This document shows, piece by piece, positions 56,616-64,000 of a stretch of 64,000 bases of DNA. The number at the start of each line of letters is the position of its first letter. Position 1 is the first letter of the stretch. Source of the stretch: an uncultured Psychroserpens sp. (lineage in GTDB: Bacteria; Bacteroidota; Bacteroidia; Flavobacteriales; Flavobacteriaceae); contig NZ_CANMVN010000001.1 of NCBI RefSeq assembly GCF_947501425.1, forward strand, positions 186,001-250,000. Direction: 5' to 3'. The notes under the pieces are model-generated. The model saw nothing but the letters and a program-made list of their open reading frames with translations. It was not told the DNA's origin and ran no database searches. The position numbers and the translations under genes are program-made.

Positions 56616-57416
56616 ATGAAAAAGCTATTGGTATTAGTTATTTTGACTTTGATGTTTTATTCATGTGTAAGTACAAAGTTTGATTGTATTGATAAACGTG
56701 CATGTAGAGAATATGAGAAGAGACTAGATTCTCTTTCTGGTTTTTTATTTTTTCAAAAAAACCTAACGAGTTCTACAGACAAATGGTTTGATGGTTTTTT
56801 TGAAAAAATTACAGGTCATAACTCTGAAGCTGATATATCCTATAATGGAATTGATCCGCCCACGATTAACGATTATAGTGCCTGGACCAGTTGGTATGTT
56901 CGCTACCATAATCGCTTGAGATTTGATAAAAAAGAAAATCAAGTTTACGTTAAAAAAAGCTATTTAAAATACCTCGAAGAAGATGCAAAACAAGTAGAAA
57001 GTAGAGATATTTTAATTTTTTCTAATGACGGTCCTGTTTTGATTTATTTAAGTGATAAAGTCAATGGTAATGTCCCTAATGTTGATCCTAATCAGCACCA
57101 TATACACAGTAATCTAGAGGATATAAAAGCAGTTTTTAATATTTTAGACCTTCACGATACCATCATGGAATTGTATACTTATCCGTTAAATCAAGGTGAT
57201 AAAGGCTATATTGAGTTCAATTCAAAAGCAACAAAAACATCAAAAGGTGTTAACCTGTTTATACAAATGAATATGGGATTTGCTTTGCATACCGATACTT
57301 ACTTTGTCTTAATTGAAGACAAGGCAAAAGCTATTAAGGTTTTAGAAGACTTAGCACACCAGTTTAGAGATAACCCTAAAGGATTTCAAAAACTTATTAA
57401 GGAATTAAAGCTTTAA
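56616..57416 (+). CDS. Hypothetical lipoprotein
   Basis: A 266-residue protein I do not recognise. It has a lipoprotein signal (MFYSC lipobox, Cys17) and a soluble, charged mature part with DPNQHHIHSNLEDIKAVFNIL and no known motif. It is preceded by its own promoter and an old repeat-rich gap. Its 3' end overlaps the convergent PD40 lipoprotein gene by 20 bp. Location is predicted to be the periplasm or outer membrane. Confidence 0.65.
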   Translation: MKKLLVLVILTLMFYSCVSTKFDCIDKRACREYEKRLDSLSGFLFFQKNLTSSTDKWFDGFFEKITGHNSEADISYNGIDPPTINDYSAWTSWYVRYHNRLRFDKKENQVYVKKSYLKYLEEDAKQVESRDILIFSNDGPVLIYLSDKVNGNVPNVDPNQHHIHSNLEDIKAVFNILDLHDTIMELYTYPLNQGDKGYIEFNSKATKTSKGVNLFIQMNMGFALHTDTYFVLIEDKAKAIKVLEDLAHQFRDNPKGFQKLIKELKL

Positions 57417-58380
57417 AATCAACCTTGTAAATTCTACTGGAACCATTGTCGTATTTATTGATCTCTGAAATGAGCTCTTCAACATTGGTAAATCCACCTT
57501 CTTTTTGCTCAACATTACTCCTTCTACTAGTAAAATACAAGGTTTGATTGTGAACAAACGGACAAAAATCAGTTTGTTTAGAATTGATCTCTGCACCTAA
57601 GTTTTCTGCAGGAGACCATGTTCCATTGATGTTTTTACTTATGTATAGATCTCCAGCTCCAATACCATCTGGCCGACGCCAACCACCAAAAATAAGATAG
57701 GATTCATCAGGTGCAATAAAGGCATTAAACTCAGCCCCTTTTGTATTCACACCTTCACCCAAAGGCACAGGTTTGCTGTAGCTATTGTTTTGCCATTGAC
57801 TCATAAAAATGTCATCAGCAGATTCTAATTCTTCTTTGATACAGGTAAAGTACAAATTATGGTTGCTGGCTACTGCAGGATAGAACTCATCAGCTTCAGT
57901 ATTTATCGGAGCACCTAAATTTTTAGGTTGTGACCATTCAGCAGAAACAGAAGCACGTTCAACATACCAAATATCATAGTCTTTAGCATTAGTACTATCT
58001 TTAGAAATAGGTCTGTTAGATGCAAAATACAGCTTCAAATTATCTGGAGATAAAAACGGTTCTAAATCTGTGTATTTGCCAGAGAAACTACTAATTTTTG
58101 GATCTTGCCAAACCTCATTCTCTCTCTTAATTGACATAATTACTGAAAGTTCTCTTCCAGGACTTTGCAATGAGAAGTAAGCTTCATCTTCGTTGGTATT
58201 AATTGTAAAATCTCTAACATTTGTAAATTTTGAAAAGATATGTTCTGCAAAAGGCTGGACACCTTCCTTAGGAATTTCGGTTATTTCTATTGTCTTTTCT
58301 TGAGTTGTCTCTTTGGTATTTTGACAAGCAAAAATTATCAGTAGCAATACAAATAAAAGGATTGATTGTGTACGTTTCAT
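57397..58380 (-). CDS. PD40/TolB-like beta-propeller lipoprotein
   Basis: A 327-residue lipoprotein (IIFACQN lipobox). The mature part has six or so blades resembling PD40 repeats, for example FLSPDNLKLYFASNRP, FNAFIAPDESYLIFGGW and FCPFVHNQTLYFTSRR. Such propellers act as scaffolds or enzymes; the role is unknown. Start at ATG 58380; a longer frame begins at 58425 with an unlikely N-terminus. It is 47 bp downstream of dinB on the same strand, possibly co-transcribed. Confidence 0.82.
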   Translation of the reverse strand: MKRTQSILLFVLLLIIFACQNTKETTQEKTIEITEIPKEGVQPFAEHIFSKFTNVRDFTINTNEDEAYFSLQSPGRELSVIMSIKRENEVWQDPKISSFSGKYTDLEPFLSPDNLKLYFASNRPISKDSTNAKDYDIWYVERASVSAEWSQPKNLGAPINTEADEFYPAVASNHNLYFTCIKEELESADDIFMSQWQNNSYSKPVPLGEGVNTKGAEFNAFIAPDESYLIFGGWRRPDGIGAGDLYISKNINGTWSPAENLGAEINSKQTDFCPFVHNQTLYFTSRRSNVEQKEGGFTNVEELISEINKYDNGSSRIYKVDFKALIP

Positions 58381-58426
58381 GATTGTAAGTTTTAGTCGGT
58401 AACATAAACTTAAGAAATTCAACACA

Positions 58427-59536
58427 TTAAAAATCGAACTTTAACTGTACGCTAACAGATTTTTTTTCTTGCTTTGAAGGTTTAGGTTTGTTAGCATCAG
58501 TATTTAAATTAGATAACGAGATTCCTAAAAGCCTTACAGAATTATTAAGCTTTTCCTGATACAGTAAATCTTTGGTGGTTTCCAAAATAATACTCTTATC
58601 ACTAACAAAGTATGGAAGCGTTTTACTTCGAGTTTGGAGTGTAAAATCACTATATTTTATTTTTAAAGTTACTGTTTTTCCAGCCACGTTACTTTTGTGG
58701 AGTCGTTTGGCAACTTCTTCAGCAATATGATCTAATTTTTCGAGCATAAAGATTTCCGAAGATAGATTTTCGCTAAAGGTTCGTTCGGCAGCCAGTGATT
58801 TGCGAATGCGATTAGGTTTCACTTCACTGTTGTGAATTCCGCGAACTACATAGTAATAGTAACGTCCAGATTTTCCGAAGTTCTCATCGAGATACTCCAG
58901 AGATTTTGACTTAAGGTCTTTTCCTGTAAAGATACCTTTCTGGTACATTTTTTCGGCAGTGACTTTTCCAACACCATAAAATTTCCTAATGTCTAAGTCC
59001 TCCAGAAATTGGAGCACTTCCTCTGGATTGACTGTCTTCTGTCCGTTAGGTTTGTTGTAGTCACTTGCTACTTTAGCAATAAATTTATTGATAGAAATTC
59101 CTGCCGAAGCGGTTAGTCCGACTTCATTAAAAATTCGAGCTCTAATCTCCTGAGCAATTAAAGACGCACTTGGGTTTCCTTTCTTGTTTTCAGTAACATC
59201 CAGATAGGCTTCGTCAAGAGATAAAGGCTCAACCAAATCTGTATAATCGTAAAAAATACGCCGAACCTTTTTGGAAATTTCTGTGTAACGTGCAAAATCG
59301 GTTCTTACAAAAATAAGATCAGGACAAAGCTTTATCGCTAATCTGCCAGACATCGCGCTTTTAACACCAAACTTTCGCGCTTCATAACTTGCAGCGCTAA
59401 TCACACCTCGTGCGCCACCACCACCAACTGCAATAGGTTTCCCTTTGAGGTCAGGATTGTCCATTTGTGCAACAGATGCGTAAAACGCATCCATATCTAC
59501 ATGAATGATCTTTCTAATTGGTAAATCGTTTGGCAT
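58427..59536 (-). CDS. dinB: DNA polymerase IV (DinB)
   Basis: A 369-residue Y-family translesion polymerase. HVDMDAFYASVAQ gives the first metal Asp, SLDEAYLDVT the second pair, and SAGISINKFIAKVASDYNKPNGQ the finger region. The C-terminus ends KKSVSVQLKFDF, whose QLKFDF resembles a sliding-clamp-binding peptide. Length is normal. It is divergent from the CYTH gene, with a perfect palindrome in the 33-bp gap. Confidence 0.95.
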   Translation of the reverse strand: MPNDLPIRKIIHVDMDAFYASVAQMDNPDLKGKPIAVGGGGARGVISAASYEARKFGVKSAMSGRLAIKLCPDLIFVRTDFARYTEISKKVRRIFYDYTDLVEPLSLDEAYLDVTENKKGNPSASLIAQEIRARIFNEVGLTASAGISINKFIAKVASDYNKPNGQKTVNPEEVLQFLEDLDIRKFYGVGKVTAEKMYQKGIFTGKDLKSKSLEYLDENFGKSGRYYYYVVRGIHNSEVKPNRIRKSLAAERTFSENLSSEIFMLEKLDHIAEEVAKRLHKSNVAGKTVTLKIKYSDFTLQTRSKTLPYFVSDKSIILETTKDLLYQEKLNNSVRLLGISLSNLNTDANKPKPSKQEKKSVSVQLKFDF

Positions 59537-59547
59537 AGTGTAAATTT

Positions 59548-59562
59548 AGACATTAAATGTCT
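59548..59562. promoter_or_regulatory. Perfect 15-bp palindrome between dinB and the CYTH gene
   Basis: AGACATT-A-AATGTCT, both 7-base arms identical on opposite strands, in the middle of a 33-bp divergent intergenic space. Such placement suits an operator for both genes. TAAATTTA (one mismatch from the -7 box) sits just before it on the plus strand. Confidence 0.5.
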
Positions 59563-59569
59563 TTTATTA

Positions 59570-60040
59570 ATGATAGAAATTGAACGAAAGTTTTTAGTGA
59601 CTTCAGAAAAGTTTAAATCAGAAGCGCATACACAGTATAGAATCATTCAAGGGTTTTTAAATACAGATCCTGAACGAACGGTTAGGATACGATTGAAAGG
59701 TGAAAAAGGAATCCTGACTGTCAAAGGTATGTCTTCTGATGACGGTTTATCCCGTTTTGAATGGGAACAGGAAATTTCTAAAACCGATGCTGAAGCCTTA
59801 TTGCAATTATGCGAAAAAGGAGTGATTAATAAAATACGATATGAAGTTTCTGTTGGGAGTCATTTATTTGAAGTGGATGAGTTCTATGACGATAACCATG
59901 GATTAATAATTGCTGAAGTCGAGTTAGAACATGAAGAAGATATTTTTGAGAAACCAGATTGGTTAGGTCAAGAGGTTACTGGAGATATACGTTATTACAA
60001 TGCACAATTAAGTAAGCAACCTTTTAAATCTTGGATATAA
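59570..60040 (+). CDS. CYTH domain protein (triphosphate tunnel metalloenzyme)
   Basis: A 156-residue protein. The N-terminal EIERK (Glu3, Glu5, Lys7) is the ExExK motif of triphosphate tunnel enzymes; RVRIRLKGEK-like TVRIRLKGEKG and EVDEFYDDN-type acidic strands complete the tunnel. Members hydrolyse inorganic triphosphate or related substrates or make cAMP. It is divergent from dinB with a shared palindrome, and ends at a terminator. Confidence 0.88.
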   Translation: MIEIERKFLVTSEKFKSEAHTQYRIIQGFLNTDPERTVRIRLKGEKGILTVKGMSSDDGLSRFEWEQEISKTDAEALLQLCEKGVINKIRYEVSVGSHLFEVDEFYDDNHGLIIAEVELEHEEDIFEKPDWLGQEVTGDIRYYNAQLSKQPFKSWI

Positions 60041-60067
60041 AAAAACCACTCAATTTGAGTGGTTTTT
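60041..60067. terminator. Bidirectional terminator between CYTH and HMA genes
   Basis: A perfect 12-bp stem AAAAACCACTCA / TGAGTGGTTTTT with a 3-base loop and T runs on both strands, placed between convergent genes. Confidence 0.85.
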
Positions 60068-60092
60068 TTATTGTAGTATTGAGTGACTTAAA

Positions 60093-60605
60093 TTAAGCCT
60101 TCATTTCGCAACATGCCATTTTGCAATCTTTCTTGCAAGCCGCTTTTTCAGCTGCTGTCATTTTTGCACAAGCTTCTTTATCGCAATCAGCATTACATTC
60201 ATGTTTTTCAGAAGAAAAAGACTCTACAGTTTTCATGTCTTTTACTTTGTAAGTGTCTCCTGCTTTTGCTACAGCTTCTTCTAATGAATTTGGCGTAACC
60301 ATGGCTTCGTCATATTCAACCATTGCTAATTCTTTTTCGAAATCTACTTTTGCAGATTTTACACCATCCATTTTGGCAATTTTCTTTTCAATGGTTTTTG
60401 CACAACCCATAGCGCAAGTCATACCTTCAATGCCAAATTCTGCTTTCGCATATGTTGCATTAGGATCTAATTTCTTTGCAGCATTAGTATTAATTGCTGT
60501 TTCTTCAGTGTCTATCGTTTTTACTTCAGGTGTTTTATCGTCTTTACAGGCAATCATGGCAACTGAAATACATGCGATAGCTAATATGTTTCTAAATGTC
60601 TTCAT
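60093..60605 (-). CDS. HMA-domain lipoprotein with cysteine-rich tail
   Basis: A 170-residue lipoprotein from ATG 60605 (MIACKDD lipobox, about Cys20). Residues ~55-125 form a heavy-metal-associated domain with IEGMTCAMGCAKTI, a variant GMTCxxxC where most have CxxC. The last ~35 residues hold nine Cys and several His/Lys (HECNADCDKEAC, CKKDCKMACCEMKA), a metal-binding tail. It should bind copper or a similar metal at the periplasmic face. There is no metal ATPase gene nearby. Confidence 0.82.
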   Translation of the reverse strand: MKTFRNILAIACISVAMIACKDDKTPEVKTIDTEETAINTNAAKKLDPNATYAKAEFGIEGMTCAMGCAKTIEKKIAKMDGVKSAKVDFEKELAMVEYDEAMVTPNSLEEAVAKAGDTYKVKDMKTVESFSSEKHECNADCDKEACAKMTAAEKAACKKDCKMACCEMKA

Positions 60606-60698
60606 AGTTAAAAATAATAATATTGTGAACAAACTTAATAAATATTGATGTTCCTTGCACTATAATTAACGATTTTTGTGAATTAGTTAAGAATCCTC

Positions 60699-61577
60699 AT
60701 GCAAAACACAACTAAGAAATGGTTATTTCTGCTTATTTTATCTCTCATTTGGGGTAGTTCTTTTATACTAATTAAGAAATCGCTTCTAGGGTTATCACCT
60801 TATCAATTAGGAGCTTTACGTACAATAATTACAGGTTTATTTTTGTTTGCTGTAGGTCTTAAGAGCATAAAATCTATAGATAAAAGAGAATGGAAATGGG
60901 TGGTACTCTCTGGGTTTTTAGGCTCGTTTATTCCTGCATTTCTATTTGCTATTGCGGAAACTGAAATCGACAGTGCGATTACTTCAGTTCTCAACTCACT
61001 TGTACCATTAAATGCTATACTATTAGGATTTGCAATATTCAAAATAGGGTTTACAAAACGGCAGTTTTTGGGTGTGGTTATTGGTTTTATTGGAACTAGT
61101 ATTTTAATCTTGAGAGGTGCAGATCTCAATCCAAATCAAAATTACTTGTATGCTGGATTTGTTATAGTTTCAACAGTCATGTATGCTCTTAATGTCAATA
61201 TCATTAAGAAATACCTTCAGAATGTCAAACCACTTAGTATTGCTACAGGAAACTATGTTGCTATTGTTATACCCGCAATTATTATTTTACTATGTACCGA
61301 TTTCTTTTCTGAAAGCACCTATTCACAACCAGATTTTCAAATGTCTGTTGTTTATGTTGCAATTTTATCGTTGTTTGGAACTGCCCTCGCTAAAGTATTA
61401 TTTAATACACTGATACAAATATCTACACCTGTATTCGCTTCTTCAGTTACTTACCTGATGCCAGTTGTTGCCTTAGTTTGGGGATTACTGGACGGCGAAT
61501 CGTTTGGATGGATTCAAGTTGTTGCCAGTCTTATTATTTTAATCGGTGTTTACTTGGCCAATAAAAGACATGCATAA
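60699..61577 (+). CDS. EamA-family (DMT) transporter
   Basis: A 292-residue inner-membrane protein with ten predicted helices in two EamA halves (WGSSFILIKKSL after helix 1; GTALAKVLF in the second half). Such proteins export amino acids or metabolites; the substrate is unknown. Stands alone, convergent with the M16 gene, with a terminator just after its stop. Confidence 0.88.
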   Translation: MQNTTKKWLFLLILSLIWGSSFILIKKSLLGLSPYQLGALRTIITGLFLFAVGLKSIKSIDKREWKWVVLSGFLGSFIPAFLFAIAETEIDSAITSVLNSLVPLNAILLGFAIFKIGFTKRQFLGVVIGFIGTSILILRGADLNPNQNYLYAGFVIVSTVMYALNVNIIKKYLQNVKPLSIATGNYVAIVIPAIIILLCTDFFSESTYSQPDFQMSVVYVAILSLFGTALAKVLFNTLIQISTPVFASSVTYLMPVVALVWGLLDGESFGWIQVVASLIILIGVYLANKRHA

Positions 61578-61610
61578 AAAAATCCGAAGCAATAATGACT
61601 TCGGATTTTT
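61578..61610. terminator. Bidirectional terminator between the EamA and M16 genes
   Basis: A perfect 12-bp stem AAAAATCCGAAG / CTTCGGATTTTT with a 9-base loop. It contains the same core AAAAATCCGAA as the terminator at 9568-9605. Confidence 0.82.
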
Positions 61611-61630
61611 GTATTTCAATAATTTAAGAT

Positions 61631-63685
61631 TTAGTCGAAATCTGCATCACTAACACCTTCGTTTACTTTTACTGATTTTACAATGAAATCAAAACGACGT
61701 GGACCAGCAGTTTGTCCAATTTTAAACGGAAACTTGATGCCTCCAACATCTTTATACTCTGAATAGAACACCGATTGTGATCCTGCAGGAGATGATTCTA
61801 CTTGCTTGATTTTCAATCCAGTTTCTACACTGTAATATAAGGACTTATTTTCTCCAACATTGATTTTATAAGCATTCTCTCCGTCAACATTTTCGATTTT
61901 TTCTAAAGTTACTCCACCGTTAAGGTAATTTACTTCTGGGAAAGGAGATGATTCTACTTTAGCCTCTTTCAATTCTTCATCGGTCATATCTTTACGTTGG
62001 CCTTGTTGAACAATATATCCACCTTCAGGACTAACAACAGATTTTACAAATGATTGACCCATAGCAGTAACTTCAGACATAGATTGATTTTTAGAGGTTT
62101 TTTTCATCTCTAAATTCATCATTACTCCTGGTTGAAGTTCTGCCTCAGCTGTCATGTAAACAGAATTAACTTTATCTAACGCATCTTTTCCTCCGATAGC
62201 GTCAATATAAGCTTGCATCACCTTAGTAGCATCCATATCAGCTGGCATTTCTATCTCATACTCAGGCTTCTTAGTTTCATTAGCATAGGCATCATAGTAT
62301 TTGATTGGAATTCCTGTTTTTTCAAGGTTTTCTAATACCTCACTGCCTTTACCTACAACTACAAAACGTGCATTTTCAGTTTTAAAATATTTGTTTGCCA
62401 CACGTTTTACATCATCAGTAGTAACTGCATTGATTTTCTGTAAGTATGTTGTGTAGAAATCGTCTGGAAGGTCATTAAGCTTAATATTTAAAGCATATCT
62501 GGCTATGGTTTGTGGACTTTCAAGAGCCAATACAAAGTCGCCAACATATTTCGCTTTTGCGTTTTTAAGCATGTCTTGTTCTACAGGTTCTGTTTTGATA
62601 CGATTAATTTCTTTAAGTGTTTGAACTACTGCACTATCAGTTACCATATTTCTTACAGCTGCACCAGCTCTAAAACGTGCTGCATATTTATCTGTGCCAA
62701 TACTAGAACGAGCTCCATAAGTATAACCATGCTCCTCACGAAGGTTCATGTTTAAATAACTATTAAATCCACCTCCTAAAATCTTATTAGCAATTAATAC
62801 CGAATGGTAGTCATCATCTTTCATTTCTAAATCTACATTGTTTGTCAATGAAATATTAGACTGAACGGCATTAGGCATGTCTACAAAGTTAATTTGTGTA
62901 TACTGAGCATTAGGTGCCTCTTCAGGAACGTTGTAATCTATGTTAACAGATTTTTCCCATTTTCCAAAGTGCTTTTTGATTTGCTTTTGTACATCTTTAA
63001 AATCTACATCGCCAACAACAACTAGGTATGCATTATTTGGATTAAAGTATGTTTCATAAAATGCAACCACATCACCAAACGACACATTATTAACAGTCTC
63101 TTCGGTAGTAAACTCACCATAAGGGTGTTTTTTTCCGTAAGCTAATGCAGATCCTACTCGTCCTGCAACAGCGTCAACACTTTTTTCGTTAGATTTTAAA
63201 CCTTCAATAAGTTTTTCTTTTTCTTTTTCAAACTCTTCCTCAGTTAGTAAAGGATTGATGGCTGCATCTGCCATTAATTCTAAAATACGATCTGAGTATT
63301 TAGATAAAGATCCTGCAAAAGCTCCACTAAATCCAAAGTTGATATTAGCACCAAGGAAGTCCACTTCTTCATTAAATTCATCTTTAGGAATATTTGTTGT
63401 TCCATTTCCTAGCATACTTCCTAATAGACTTTCAACGCCTGCCTTTTCTCCAACAGTCATTGGCTTATTGTCTATAGTTAATGAGTAAGAGACTCTTGGT
63501 AATTTATGGTTTTCTACAACCAAAACAGTCATCCCGTTTTTTAGAGTAAACTCATTAGGCTTTTCCAAAGAAATTTTTGGAGCTGGTCCTGGTTCAGGCA
63601 TTTTTGAACGGTCAACTTGTGCAGATACACCAACCGACATTAAAAATGCTACAATTAATACTGATATGTTTAATTTCATTTTCAT
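61631..63685 (-). CDS. M16-family peptidase-like protein lacking the catalytic HxxEH
   Basis: A 684-residue secreted protein with a signal peptide (MSVGVSAQ). Residues ~40-470 are an M16 (insulinase/MPP-like) pair of domains, but the site that should read HxxEH is EKAGVESLLGS, so the zinc ligands are absent. The last ~180 residues form an extra domain (from about MQAYIDAIGGKDAL) resembling lipoprotein-carrier folds. Such non-catalytic partners pair with an active M16 subunit, and the gene immediately upstream is one candidate. It lies 8 bp after that gene. Confidence 0.85.
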   Translation of the reverse strand: MKMKLNISVLIVAFLMSVGVSAQVDRSKMPEPGPAPKISLEKPNEFTLKNGMTVLVVENHKLPRVSYSLTIDNKPMTVGEKAGVESLLGSMLGNGTTNIPKDEFNEEVDFLGANINFGFSGAFAGSLSKYSDRILELMADAAINPLLTEEEFEKEKEKLIEGLKSNEKSVDAVAGRVGSALAYGKKHPYGEFTTEETVNNVSFGDVVAFYETYFNPNNAYLVVVGDVDFKDVQKQIKKHFGKWEKSVNIDYNVPEEAPNAQYTQINFVDMPNAVQSNISLTNNVDLEMKDDDYHSVLIANKILGGGFNSYLNMNLREEHGYTYGARSSIGTDKYAARFRAGAAVRNMVTDSAVVQTLKEINRIKTEPVEQDMLKNAKAKYVGDFVLALESPQTIARYALNIKLNDLPDDFYTTYLQKINAVTTDDVKRVANKYFKTENARFVVVGKGSEVLENLEKTGIPIKYYDAYANETKKPEYEIEMPADMDATKVMQAYIDAIGGKDALDKVNSVYMTAEAELQPGVMMNLEMKKTSKNQSMSEVTAMGQSFVKSVVSPEGGYIVQQGQRKDMTDEELKEAKVESSPFPEVNYLNGGVTLEKIENVDGENAYKINVGENKSLYYSVETGLKIKQVESSPAGSQSVFYSEYKDVGGIKFPFKIGQTAGPRRFDFIVKSVKVNEGVSDADFD

Positions 63686-63693
63686 TTTATTTT

Positions 63694-64000
63694 TTAGTTG
63701 TCACTTTTTTCTTTTGGTAAGTATTCTAACTCAACACGTTGGTTTGGGTTTAGGTATTTTTTAACCACATCTTGAATCTCTTGTCTTGTAATAGATCGGT
63801 AAATATCAATTTCATTATTTATCAAATTGATATCATCGTAAAGCATGTAGTATCTTACCAGAGAATTAGCTATACCCTGAACGCCAGAGTTTGAGTTTAC
63901 AAATCTGTTTTCAAATTTATTCTGAAGTTTTTGATAGTCTTTTTCAGAAATTAATTCTGTTTGCATTTTTGCTATTTCTTCATCCATTTCAGCAAGCAAA
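63694..64000 (-). CDS. M16-family peptidase, C-terminal part (cut by window end)
   Basis: The final ~102 residues of an M16-like protein: LAEMDEEIAKMQ, SEKDYQKLQNKFENRF and SITRQEIQDVVKKYLNPNQRVELEYLP are typical of the second domain of the fold. Its active site lies outside the window. It is 8 bp upstream of the non-catalytic M16 gene on the same strand, the common tandem arrangement, and I expect it to be the zinc-bearing partner. Confidence 0.75.
   Translation of the reverse strand, partial: LLAEMDEEIAKMQTELISEKDYQKLQNKFENRFVNSNSGVQGIANSLVRYYMLYDDINLINNEIDIYRSITRQEIQDVVKKYLNPNQRVELEYLPKEKSDN

Overview
The window is AT-rich, has Bacteroidota-type promoters (TTTG-N19-TAnnTTTG), T9SS C-terminal sorting domains, delta-60 repeats, an IPExxxVDY protein and a Flavobacteriaceae-style gene complement. 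It most likely comes from the chromosome of a marine or environmental member of the Flavobacteriaceae. I cannot fix the genus. No CRISPR array, prophage or complete insertion sequence was seen.

Layout. (1) 1-3875: the end of a type III polyketide synthase gene followed by a compact private fatty-acid-like set (FabI/FabL-type reductase, FabZ-like dehydratase, FabF-like ketosynthase, ACP, phosphopantetheinyl transferase), which looks like a biosynthetic cluster continuing to the left. (2) 3944-5404: a TlpA-like lipoprotein. (3) 5401-11684: an RNA-repair neighbourhood with a PIN/NYN-like DUF434 protein, the RtcB RNA ligase coupled to a small membrane protein, a metallophosphoesterase, a TPR protein with a lysine tail, and a divergent regulator that fuses an HTH-WYL module to a phytanoyl-CoA-dioxygenase-like Fe(II)/2-oxoglutarate domain. 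The promoters of rtcB and of the WYL fusion carry the same spaced motif, TGCGCA-N7-TGCGTAGTA, over the region where the -33 element should be. This is the strongest candidate for an undescribed system here. (4) 11685-20811: an ABC ATPase, a prolyl oligopeptidase, two tandem paralogous secreted FG-GAP/UnbV proteins with T9SS tags, and a diheme cytochrome lipoprotein. (5) 21012-32403: mostly housekeeping genes (asd, mscL, alr, tdk, rsmI, a UDG-family gene, recJ) plus a delta-60 T9SS protein, an OsmC protein and an MFS pump. (6) 32405-35744: a six-gene minus-strand operon GNAT-MATE-(51 aa)-(32 aa)-queD-lpxH that includes two very small membrane proteins. (7) 35799-46963: a universal stress protein abutting tRNA-Ala(GGC), a hydrolase, an AddAB-like helicase/nuclease pair, an OmpA/TSP3 porin with a textbook promoter, kbl and a superoxide dismutase gene. 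(8) 46964-47547: a 584-bp gap with two tandem copies of a small structured RNA on the minus strand, each with its own promoter box and its own terminator. (9) 47548-64000: purF, a PfkB kinase, rnhA, purN, the acpP-fabF-rnc operon, pyk, dinB, a CYTH protein, a heavy-metal-binding lipoprotein, an EamA transporter and a pair of M16 peptidases, the second cut by the window edge.

All functional assignments come from motif recognition in the translated sequence, with no database search. Starts were corrected where a canonical ATG, or an overlap with the preceding gene, was clearly better than the longest open frame.
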